Assembly (NCBI RefSeq): GCF_013416325.1
Contig: NZ_JACCGK010000018.1
Location: forward strand, 50,726-114,725
Direction: 5' to 3'
From: Vreelandella sedimenti
GTDB taxonomy: Bacteria > Pseudomonadota > Gammaproteobacteria > Pseudomonadales > Halomonadaceae
DNA: 64,000 nt
The notes beneath the pieces are model-generated. The model did not search any database. It was not told the DNA's origin and was given only the letters and a program-made list of their open reading frames with translations. Shown piece after piece: positions 1 to 7,208 of the stretch. The translations under genes were made by a program, and so were the position numbers. Each line of letters opens with the position of its first letter. Within the stretch, counting starts at the first letter, position 1.

Positions 1-707
1 AGGGTCGTGGTGACGCGGTTTAGGGCAATATGCCGATAAGAGACGCCACGGGGCTGGGGGGTGCCGCGCTCTTTTAGCCATAAAAACGTAGGGATAGCGG
101 TAATCAGAAAAAAGCCGGCTGCAAAGGGCCCCACCCAGCGTATGCGTTCAAAGTTTTCCGCGCTGGCCTCGCCTAGCACCACCAGGGTAAAACCTGCCGC
201 AAACAGCCCGCCGATGTAGCCGAGCGCCCAGCCAAAGCCGGAAATTTTGCCCAGCGACTGCGGCGGCCCAAGTTCAGGTAAAAATGCAGCAATAAATGAC
301 TCCCCCATGGAGTACGCGTAGTTAGACAGCACGATCAATAACAAACCGATAACGACGTAGCCCGGTTCAACGAAGTAGAGCATGCCCGTCGTGACTACAG
401 TGGCAAGATAACTAATCAGCAGGAAGCGCTTTTTCTCCGCCCGGTAATCCATCACCGCACCGCACAGCGGCGCGGTAATCACCACCATTAGATAACTAAT
501 CGCCAGGGCCAAGCTCCACAAAAAGTTGGCCAACCGGAAGTTATCGCCTCGATCCCCCACAATGACGGTGGTAAACAGCTCGCCAAATACCACGGTAATA
601 ATCAAAAGCGTGTAGGCCTGGTTGGCAAAATCAAACATCGCCCAGCCGAAAATTTCTCGACGCGATGCGTAGCCATCCGTCGCCTTAGCAGTGTTAGCAG
701 GCAGCAT
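1..707 (-). CDS. MFS transporter, UMF1/Atg22-like family (partial, C-terminus outside window)
   Basis: The reading frame begins at ATG 707 and runs off the left edge, so about 235 N-terminal residues are present. The translation opens with a short polar stretch, then REIFGWAMFDFANQAY, which is characteristic of the UMF1 branch of the major facilitator superfamily. Several hydrophobic helices follow, with a PELGPPQSLGKISGFGWALGY segment before the sixth helix. Members are inner-membrane transporters; the substrate cannot be told from sequence. It is divergent from the binding-protein operon that starts at 850. The product class is fairly secure and the substrate is unknown. Confidence 0.82.
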   Translation of the reverse strand, partial: MLPANTAKATDGYASRREIFGWAMFDFANQAYTLLIITVVFGELFTTVIVGDRGDNFRLANFLWSLALAISYLMVVITAPLCGAVMDYRAEKKRFLLISYLATVVTTGMLYFVEPGYVVIGLLLIVLSNYAYSMGESFIAAFLPELGPPQSLGKISGFGWALGYIGGLFAAGFTLVVLGEASAENFERIRWVGPFAAGFFLITAIPTFLWLKERGTPQPRGVSYRHIALNRVTTT

Positions 708-849
708 TAGTTTTCTCTCACAGGGGAAGCCGTAAGGCTAGCAGATAGAACCGCCAAGGCGCCACGGCTTGCGTTGGCAGATTAGAGGTGACAGCCGACC
801 AGCGTTGCTCTAAGTTTGATTGATTGACAAGTAATATGGATAGACTGCG

Positions 850-1632
850 ATGGGATTAGTCCAACCCTCTCTACGGCGATTATACCGACAGCCGCTTAAC
901 AAGTTGATGGCCATGTTATGGCTGTGGCTGGCAGTCGTCGCAAGTGTGCAGGCGGATGAATCCAGCGGTTTAGCATCACTCACCTTTATTACCGAAGAAT
1001 ACCCACCCTACAACTATATTGATAATCAGCAATTAACCGGAATATCGATTGATTTGCTGGAGGCTATTTTTGCGGCGACAGAAACACCATTAAGTCGTCA
1101 TGACGTCCGCTACTACCCTTGGGTTCGCGGCTATGAGTTGGCACTAAGCCAACCTAATACGGTGCTATTTTCGACTACGCGTACGCCCGCAAGAGAGGTC
1201 AATTTCCACTGGGTGGGGCCGATTGATCAAGATCGGGTCGTACTGCTAGCCCACCGCGACGCACCGATTGTGGTTGATTCTTTGGCGCAGGCGATTGATC
1301 GCGGCCTGACCGTGGTGGTCATTCGGGAAGATATCGGCGCCCAGGCGCTTTTGGAAGCTGGCTATCCTGAGCGCCTACTCGTATCCGCTATTGATAACCG
1401 AAGCGCACTCAATATGCTAACCCGCGGGCGAGTTGAGCTATGGGCTTACAGTCAGGATGTGGCTGGCTGGATAGCGACGTCAGAAGGTTATCCTAAAGAT
1501 ATTTTAACCCCCACACACACCCTTAGCGAATCTTCGCTATACTTTGCCATCAACAAAGCCACGGATCCACGTCTGGTAGCGCTGATGCAGCAGGCCTTAA
1601 ACAAGGTGCAAGCGGGACGAGTCGAGAGGTAG
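850..1632 (+). CDS. Periplasmic solute-binding protein, SBP_bac_3-like (first of a tandem pair)
   Basis: The 260-aa protein has an N-terminal hydrophobic stretch (about residues 19-35, ending VQADE) that reads as a Sec signal peptide. A family-3 extracellular binding domain follows, with the motifs TEEYPPYNY near residue 48, YYPWVRGYE, and FSTTRT..REVNFHWVGPI. It shares these with the next gene, so the two look like diverged duplicates. No permease or ATPase gene lies nearby; the third gene is a membrane diguanylate cyclase. I infer ligand sensing rather than uptake, but this is unproven. The start is uncertain: ATG 850 has only a weak ribosome binding site, and an in-frame ATG at 907 would also leave a signal peptide. 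Confidence 0.78.
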   Translation: MGLVQPSLRRLYRQPLNKLMAMLWLWLAVVASVQADESSGLASLTFITEEYPPYNYIDNQQLTGISIDLLEAIFAATETPLSRHDVRYYPWVRGYELALSQPNTVLFSTTRTPAREVNFHWVGPIDQDRVVLLAHRDAPIVVDSLAQAIDRGLTVVVIREDIGAQALLEAGYPERLLVSAIDNRSALNMLTRGRVELWAYSQDVAGWIATSEGYPKDILTPTHTLSESSLYFAINKATDPRLVALMQQALNKVQAGRVER

Positions 1633-1638
1633 TTGACG

Positions 1639-2364
1639 ATGGCTAACGACCTAACTCGCCGATGGCGATACCGCATGGGCGTTGCTCTGATCACCGCTAT
1701 CGGTAGCTGCAGTCTGCCACTTCATGCGATGCCGCTGACGATCAATACCGAAGAGTACCCACCGTTCAATTATTCGGACGACCAAGGGCAAATAATCGGT
1801 AGTGCGACGCGACTGCTACGTGATGCGCTACGCCAAGCTGACATAGAGGCTAATTTTCGGCTACTGCCTTGGGCGCGCGCTTACACTGAAGCACGCTTAA
1901 GGGAGAACCACTGCGTCTACTCCACCACCCGCACCCGTGAGCGTGAAGCGCTGTTTCACTGGGTGGGCCCGCTGGTCGTCAATGAATGGGCAGCGTTTAG
2001 TTTAGCCGAGCGTGGGCTTAATATTGATTCACTTTCAGGGCTGAACGCTTGGCAAGTGGGCAGCTTTAGGGAAGATGCCGTAGGCGATTACGTCGCCGCT
2101 AGCGGCATTAATGTTCTACTTGCTCCTTCGGAGCGAGAAAATATCGCGCGTTTAAAGGCGGGCCTGCTAGATGTGATTGTGACAGGCAAAGCAACCGGTG
2201 AATTCATGGCACATGAACAGGACATCGCGCTAGCGCATTTGTTTACCTTTTATCGCGCACCGCTTTATCTCGCCTGCCACCTCAACGTTTCGAAAACACT
2301 GCTGGCGCGACTGCAAGCACAGCTGGATACCCTGCAACGCGATAGACAGGGGGAGAGCCAGTGA
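1639..2364 (+). CDS. Periplasmic solute-binding protein, SBP_bac_3-like (second of a tandem pair)
   Basis: This 241-aa protein has a predicted signal peptide (cleavage near LHAMP) and a family-3 binding fold. Its motifs NTEEYPPFNY, LLPWARAYTEA and YSTTRTREREALFHWVGP match those of the upstream gene. I chose ATG 1639 because GAGAGG at 1624-1629 sits 9 bases before it; the in-frame TTG at 1633 is too close to that site. The gene begins 6 bases after the first binding-protein stop and overlaps the diguanylate cyclase start by 4 bases (GTGA), so the three are almost certainly one transcript. The ligand is unknown; amino acids or similar small molecules are usual for the family. Confidence 0.8.
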   Translation: MANDLTRRWRYRMGVALITAIGSCSLPLHAMPLTINTEEYPPFNYSDDQGQIIGSATRLLRDALRQADIEANFRLLPWARAYTEARLRENHCVYSTTRTREREALFHWVGPLVVNEWAAFSLAERGLNIDSLSGLNAWQVGSFREDAVGDYVAASGINVLLAPSERENIARLKAGLLDVIVTGKATGEFMAHEQDIALAHLFTFYRAPLYLACHLNVSKTLLARLQAQLDTLQRDRQGESQ

Positions 2365-3653
2365 TAAGTCCCCGACCTCGCTTTCCTATGTTGGCCACTG
2401 GCGTCGCGCCTAAAAAAGGCAGCCTGACCACTAAGCAAGCGCTACTCACCCTGCTCATTGCTATGCTGATTAGTGGTGTAGCAGGAAGTATTGAACTTCT
2501 TAGCCACGCTACCAATATGCGCCAGGAAACCGAGCAACGCATTACTCAACAGTTGGCAGTTGTTAACGGCGCCGCAGCAGAGGCCGCTTTCCAGCTTAAC
2601 CCCGACCTCGCCCACCAAATCGCCTATGGGCTATTTAATGCTGACGAGGTCGCATGGGTGTCGATTCGTGACGATTTTGGGCGCGCTCTGGCTGAATTTG
2701 AGAGGCCCAAACAGGCTGATGCGACTTGGCTCAGCCAATATTTATTTGGCGATATACTGCACCACCAAACCGACCTCGCCTACTACATGGGCAGCGACAT
2801 GCCGGAAGCGGTCGTTGGCGAGATTGAGCTGATGCTGGCAGAAGGCTACCTAACCCAGCAATTCCTCGCGCGTATTTACACGGTGGTCGGGGTGAGTATT
2901 TTAGAGGCGTTTATTTTAAGCATAGTGGTGATCGCTTTTTTTCATCTATTTATTACTCGCCCATTGCTCAAGGTACACGCAGCTATTGCCCAAACCGATC
3001 CCAATCGTCCCGGCCAGTGGCCCAAGCCAATGTTGCGAGGACATCAGCATGATGAGTTAGGGCATCTGGTGGATAGTCTGGATCATTTGTTAAACGCGTT
3101 TCAGCAAGGCTTGGAGCAGCGCGACCAGCTCCATCATCTCTCTAATATGGATGGTTTGACGGGCGTGGCGAACCGACGCCACTTCGATGAGTTTTACCAA
3201 CAGCACTGGCACTTGGCGCAGCAAACCCAGCAGCCGTTATCGGTGATTTTTATCGATATCGATAACTTTAAGGAGTTTAACGATCATTATGGCCACGCTA
3301 TGGGCGACGACACTCTGCGCGCTGTAGCAAAAACGCTCAATCAATGCATTGACCCCGCCAGGGATTTGCTCGCCCGCTACGGCGGCGAAGAATTTGTCTG
3401 TGTACTGCCAGGTCAGGATCATGACGACGCAGTGGGCGTTGCCAACTGCTTGCGCGAAGCGGTGCTGTCGCTAGCCATTCCCCATGCTTTTTCAAGCACC
3501 CATTCAGAACTTACCGTCAGCATGGGTGTTGCCAGTATGTCGCCCGGTTTTTCAATTAGCGCTGAAGCGCTGATTGAGCGTGCCGACCAGCACCTTTACC
3601 ACGCCAAACGGCTGGGTCGAAACCGGGTCGAAACACGCAAACGCCCGGCATAA
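2361..3653 (+). CDS. Membrane-anchored diguanylate cyclase (GGDEF domain)
   Basis: The 430-aa protein would convert two GTP to cyclic di-GMP at the inner membrane. A first transmembrane helix (about residues 26-48) is followed by a periplasmic loop of about 120 residues, a second helix (about 172-196), a HAMP-like segment and a C-terminal GGDEF domain. The active-site loop reads YGGEEF with GGEEF at residues 341-345. The usual RxxD inhibitory site just upstream reads PARD, so the arginine is missing. It starts with GTG overlapping the previous stop. Linkage to two periplasmic binding proteins suggests that their ligands control its periplasmic domain; that link is inferred. Confidence 0.9.
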   Translation: MISPRPRFPMLATGVAPKKGSLTTKQALLTLLIAMLISGVAGSIELLSHATNMRQETEQRITQQLAVVNGAAAEAAFQLNPDLAHQIAYGLFNADEVAWVSIRDDFGRALAEFERPKQADATWLSQYLFGDILHHQTDLAYYMGSDMPEAVVGEIELMLAEGYLTQQFLARIYTVVGVSILEAFILSIVVIAFFHLFITRPLLKVHAAIAQTDPNRPGQWPKPMLRGHQHDELGHLVDSLDHLLNAFQQGLEQRDQLHHLSNMDGLTGVANRRHFDEFYQQHWHLAQQTQQPLSVIFIDIDNFKEFNDHYGHAMGDDTLRAVAKTLNQCIDPARDLLARYGGEEFVCVLPGQDHDDAVGVANCLREAVLSLAIPHAFSSTHSELTVSMGVASMSPGFSISAEALIERADQHLYHAKRLGRNRVETRKRPA

Positions 3654-3664
3654 AGCCGGGCGTT
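3640..3664 (+). terminator. Hairpin after the diguanylate cyclase gene
   Basis: A perfect 10-bp stem (AACGCCCGGC/GCCGGGCGTT) with a 5-base loop spans the stop codon. No T-run follows, so it is only terminator-like, but it closes the operon and faces a minus-strand gene. Confidence 0.55.
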
Positions 3665-3692
3665 AAGCACATATTGCGGGAGAGCAGGTACT

Positions 3693-3887
3693 TTAAAGCA
3701 GCCAGTGAGCAGCCACAGCAGCCAGACCAATGATCATCGCCGTTAGCACCGCCACTGTGACGACCCTATCTAGCCAGTGATCGAAGGCAACTCCTTTAGC
3801 CTGCCGTCGTGTCGCTCCATGGCGCCCTTGCCGCGCCATCAGCCTTTTCGCTTCATGTGTCGCTGCTCCCCAACTACCTTGCCCCAC
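3693..3887 (-). CDS. Small putative membrane protein
   Basis: An open frame of up to 64 aa ends in a single strongly hydrophobic segment (VVTVAVLTAMIIGLAAVAA) after a basic N-terminal half. It lies just downstream of the BCCT transporter on the same strand, 43 bases away. The start is unclear: GTG 3887 has no good ribosome binding site, and ATG 3839 would give 48 aa. I do not recognise a family. A one-helix protein trailing a transporter could be an accessory subunit, but this is only a guess and the gene may not be real. Confidence 0.4.
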   Translation of the reverse strand: MGQGSWGAATHEAKRLMARQGRHGATRRQAKGVAFDHWLDRVVTVAVLTAMIIGLAAVAAHWLL

Positions 3888-3930
3888 AATCGAAGGCTTG
3901 GTTACTTTTTATTAGTGCTGATGACTGATG

Positions 3931-5556
3931 CTAACTATTAATGCGCCGATTGACCACACTAGGTGCACGGCGCAAGCGCTCTTCTTCACCTAACAGCTCG
4001 GCTTCAAAGGCGTCCGCACCCACCGGCGTTTCACCATGGCGGCGATAAAGCTGCGTTAGCATCGCCTTGCGGTCGGCGCGTAGTTCCTGAACTAAGACAA
4101 ACACCATCATATACAAGATAAAGGTGAACGGCAGTGCCGACAGCACCGAGGCCGATTGCAGCCCCGTCAAACCACCCGAGGCAATTAGCGTCAGGCAAAT
4201 AGCGGCGATCAGCACACCCCAAATGACGCGCTTATAGAGCGGCGGATTGATCGAACCATTATCGGTCATTTGCGCCACGATGTACGAAGCCGAGTCAGCG
4301 GAGGTGACCAGAAAAATAAAGATCAGCAGCATCGCAACGACCGACAGCACGCCGGTAAAGGGCATCAACTCAAACATCTCGAACAGTGCTACGGTTATAT
4401 TATCCTGAGTCGCGGCAGCTAGGCCGATATCGGTACCATTCAACTCCATGTGCAGCGCCGCGCCACCGAATACGCCAATCCATAAACAAGCTAGCAGCGG
4501 CGGTACGAACAGCACCCCAAACACATACTCTTTTATGGTACGGCCACGAGATACCCGGGCAATAAAGGTGCCTACAAACGGCGACCAGGCAATCACCCAG
4601 GCCCAGTAGAAAATCGTCCAGCTACTCGCCCACTCATTATCACCATAGGGAGAAATGCGCAGGCTCATGCCGATAAAGTTCTGCAAATAGTCACCAATCC
4701 CCACCGTGATGGTCTCTAATATCGCCACGGTTGGGCCAGTGAACAGCACATACAGCATCAATCCGATACATAAAATCATATTAAGGTTAGAAAGGCGTTT
4801 AATGCCTTTATCCAAACCCGACCAGGTGGATGCCATATAGGCGCAGAACATCACGAAAAGAATTACAAACTGCCAGAAACCGTTCTCCGGCAGGCCAAAC
4901 ACAGCGTTTAACCCGCCATTCATCTGCAGCACGCCTAACCCTAACGAGGTAGCCACACCCATTACCGTGGCGACCACGGCAAATACATCCAGCCAGGAAG
5001 CGTAGGGACGAATTTTAGGATTCTTAGCCGTTATCGATGACAGTACGGACGACACCAGTCCTGCCTGCCCTTTGCGGAACTGAAAATAGGCAATGATCAA
5101 ACCGACAATCGAGAAAGCCGCCCACTGGTGTATCCCCCAGTTAAAGTAGCTGTATTGAATAGCGTAGCGGGCGGCCGCTTCGGTTTCGGCGGTTCTGTCT
5201 CCATAGGGCGGCTCAATGAAGTGAAACATGGGTTCCGCCATGCCATAAAAGACCAGTCCGACACCAAAGCCTGCGGCCAGCAGCATGCTGATCCACGAAA
5301 AAAATGTATAGTTGGGTCTACTATCCTGGGGACCTAAGCGCACCTTACCGTACTTGCTCAGCGCCAGACCAAATAGAAAAATGACAAAACCAAAAACCGA
5401 AAATAGATAAAACCACCCGAATAGTCCGGTAACAGTAGTCAATGCGCCCTCTGCAGCGTTGGCAAATCCTTCTGGAAATGACGCTCCAACTACTACCAAG
5501 CCAAAAATAATCACCACCGATGCGATGAATACCGACTTGCCTCCATGATTAGCCAT
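3931..5556 (-). CDS. BCCT-family betaine/choline/carnitine-type transporter
   Basis: The 541-aa protein has about 12 transmembrane helices. It carries the BCCT signature near residues 313-331 (WTIFYWAWVIAWSPFVGTF) followed by IARVSRGRTI, with an earlier glycine-rich AAGFGVGLVFYGMAEP segment at about 94-109. Family members import betaine, choline, carnitine or ectoine by sodium or proton symport and serve osmoprotection. The glycine-rich segment resembles the GMGIG motif of sodium-coupled betaine carriers, but substrate cannot be fixed by eye. The C-terminal tail is charged, as in osmotically regulated members. It is consistent with a halophile. Confidence 0.92.
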   Translation of the reverse strand: MANHGGKSVFIASVVIIFGLVVVGASFPEGFANAAEGALTTVTGLFGWFYLFSVFGFVIFLFGLALSKYGKVRLGPQDSRPNYTFFSWISMLLAAGFGVGLVFYGMAEPMFHFIEPPYGDRTAETEAAARYAIQYSYFNWGIHQWAAFSIVGLIIAYFQFRKGQAGLVSSVLSSITAKNPKIRPYASWLDVFAVVATVMGVATSLGLGVLQMNGGLNAVFGLPENGFWQFVILFVMFCAYMASTWSGLDKGIKRLSNLNMILCIGLMLYVLFTGPTVAILETITVGIGDYLQNFIGMSLRISPYGDNEWASSWTIFYWAWVIAWSPFVGTFIARVSRGRTIKEYVFGVLFVPPLLACLWIGVFGGAALHMELNGTDIGLAAATQDNITVALFEMFELMPFTGVLSVVAMLLIFIFLVTSADSASYIVAQMTDNGSINPPLYKRVIWGVLIAAICLTLIASGGLTGLQSASVLSALPFTFILYMMVFVLVQELRADRKAMLTQLYRRHGETPVGADAFEAELLGEEERLRRAPSVVNRRINS

Positions 5557-5674
5557 ATAACCGTCCTGTTAAATGAGCTCTGTTTAGGTAAGCACAGCGT
5601 ATTAAGCGCAAGCTTGTACAACTAAACTTGCCTTGTATAGCTTAATGGTAACATTTGAAAAACCTAATCGCACT

Positions 5675-5740
5675 GTACGTAGAAATTGTACCTAGAAATT
5701 GCACGTCGAAACCGTACGAAGAAACTGGCACCTGAAGAAT
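5675..5740. repeat. Degenerate tandem repeat, 13-bp period, about 5 units
   Basis: The units read GTACGTAGAAATT, GTACCTAGAAATT, GCACGTCGAAACC, GTACGAAGAAACT and GGCACCTGAAGAAT. They lie in the 271-base gap between the BCCT gene and the next plus-strand gene. Three other loci in the window hold similar short-period arrays with different units. Confidence 0.7.
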
Positions 5741-5827
5741 GGCTATTCTACTGCCCGTTACTGCCAAGCAGTGAACTTGCTAGAGCAACTGTGTTCCAAT
5801 GGGTGCGAATAACCGATGGAGGCTCTC

Positions 5828-6211
5828 ATGCCACAGATGAATCGCGACCAACGCAACGCTGCATGGCAAGCGGCTAACCAATGGCGCGTCCGTGCTGCGC
5901 AAACCCAACCCAGCGGAGTGGCGGGCAGCTTGAAGCTGCTGTTCACGTGGCTGGCGTTTGGCGCGTTAATGATAGTCGGCGTGGTACTCGGCCTGTTTTT
6001 CTTGCTGATTGGCTGGGCAATGATGCCGTTTATGCGCCATAAAATGAAAAAGCGTATGGAGCAGATGCGCGCCCAGCAGGCGCAGGATATAGGTGGTGGC
6101 TATTCTCAAGGGCATTCTCACGGACATGCTTCCTCGAATACGTCTGCGCAAAACCGTCCTGGTCATCAGGATGTCTTGGAAGGCAGCTATGAAGTTAAAG
6201 ATGATCGTTAA
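5828..6211 (+). CDS. Hypothetical inner-membrane protein with His/Ser-rich tail
   Basis: The 127-aa product has an amphipathic N-terminus (residues 1-30), one long or two short hydrophobic helices (about 37-68, LLFTWLAFGALMIVGVVLGLFFLLIGWAM), a basic stretch MRHKMKKRMEQMRAQ and a polar tail containing SQGHSHGHASS. I chose ATG 5828 because GGAGG at 5818-5822 precedes it by 5 bases; the upstream ATG 5816 overlaps that site. I recognise no named family. The histidine cluster could bind metal, but it is short. It stands alone between a BCCT gene and a convergent permease. Confidence 0.65.
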   Translation: MPQMNRDQRNAAWQAANQWRVRAAQTQPSGVAGSLKLLFTWLAFGALMIVGVVLGLFFLLIGWAMMPFMRHKMKKRMEQMRAQQAQDIGGGYSQGHSHGHASSNTSAQNRPGHQDVLEGSYEVKDDR

Positions 6212-6248
6212 TTAAACAGTGAGTTACCTCTGTCGCTGCCGGTAAAAG

Positions 6249-7142
6249 TTATAGCGGCGCGTAAACCCAGGTAAATGCCGCGGCCAAGGTCAGCGGCATA
6301 ACGACTAGACTCCCCAGATTACCGATTAGCACTAGCGAGGCCACTTTTTGTGGCGACAGCCTATACTGCTCTGCGACCAAGTAGTTCAACACTGCTGGCG
6401 GCAGTGCCGCAAATACCAGCAGCACCGCCGCCTGAAGCGAATTTAGTGGCAGTAGCCACATCAACGGCAAAGCAATAACTAATCCGGAAAGCGGACAAAG
6501 CACCGCCCCTAGTATCCCCGTGCGCCAATCGCTAAAGTCGATCTCCAAGAGCCGTACCCCTAACGCAAACAGCATTAGCGGAATACATACCCCGCCTAGC
6601 ATATGCATCGCCTCCAGCAGCCAGCCGGGCAGCGGCAGGCCACTGATATTCACCGCTAAACCCGCCAGACTCGCGAGTACAATCGGCATGCGTAGCATTC
6701 GCCATAGCGAGGTGCGCGGGTTAAGCATGTAAAGCCCCACCGAAAAGTGCAGCAGCATTTCAACGATAAACACTACCACCGCCGCAGGAAGTGCCTCAGC
6801 CCCAAATGCCAACACCAGCAGCGGCACGCCCATATTGCCCGCATTGTTGAACATCATCGGTGGAAGGAAGATTTTGCTATCCAGCTTTAGCCACTTTGCC
6901 AGCGGCCAAAGTACAAGCCCCGACCCTAGCACTACTGCTATCGCTGCCGTGGCCAACCAGGCGTACTCAGCTAACGGCGCTTGCCTGTCAGCCAGCACGG
7001 CGAACACCAATAGCGGAACGAACAGCTCCATATTGAGAGTATTGAGACTGCGAATATCCGGTGTACGGTAACGCCCATAGGCTGCGCCACAACCAGCGAT
7101 TAAAAATACCGGCAATAGCGTGGCCAGAATATGACCAATCAT
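6249..7142 (-). CDS. AEC (auxin efflux carrier) family permease
   Basis: The 297-aa protein is almost entirely hydrophobic, with about 10 helices. It contains the family-typical segment PPMMFNNAGNMGVPLLVLAFG (about residues 98-118) and a second-half repeat with LNYLVAEQY and VLIGNLGSLVVMPLTL. AEC proteins move organic acids or similar solutes across the inner membrane. I prefer ATG 7142 over an in-frame TTG at 7160. It lies 66 bases after glnE on the same strand and may be the last gene of that operon. Substrate is unknown. Confidence 0.85.
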   Translation of the reverse strand: MIGHILATLLPVFLIAGCGAAYGRYRTPDIRSLNTLNMELFVPLLVFAVLADRQAPLAEYAWLATAAIAVVLGSGLVLWPLAKWLKLDSKIFLPPMMFNNAGNMGVPLLVLAFGAEALPAAVVVFIVEMLLHFSVGLYMLNPRTSLWRMLRMPIVLASLAGLAVNISGLPLPGWLLEAMHMLGGVCIPLMLFALGVRLLEIDFSDWRTGILGAVLCPLSGLVIALPLMWLLPLNSLQAAVLLVFAALPPAVLNYLVAEQYRLSPQKVASLVLIGNLGSLVVMPLTLAAAFTWVYAPL

Positions 7143-7208
7143 GCGGGCCACCCTGCCCAATTGCTTTTTATCACTGCTGCTTCCTGGTTATTCCGATAAG
7201 GCGTCTGA

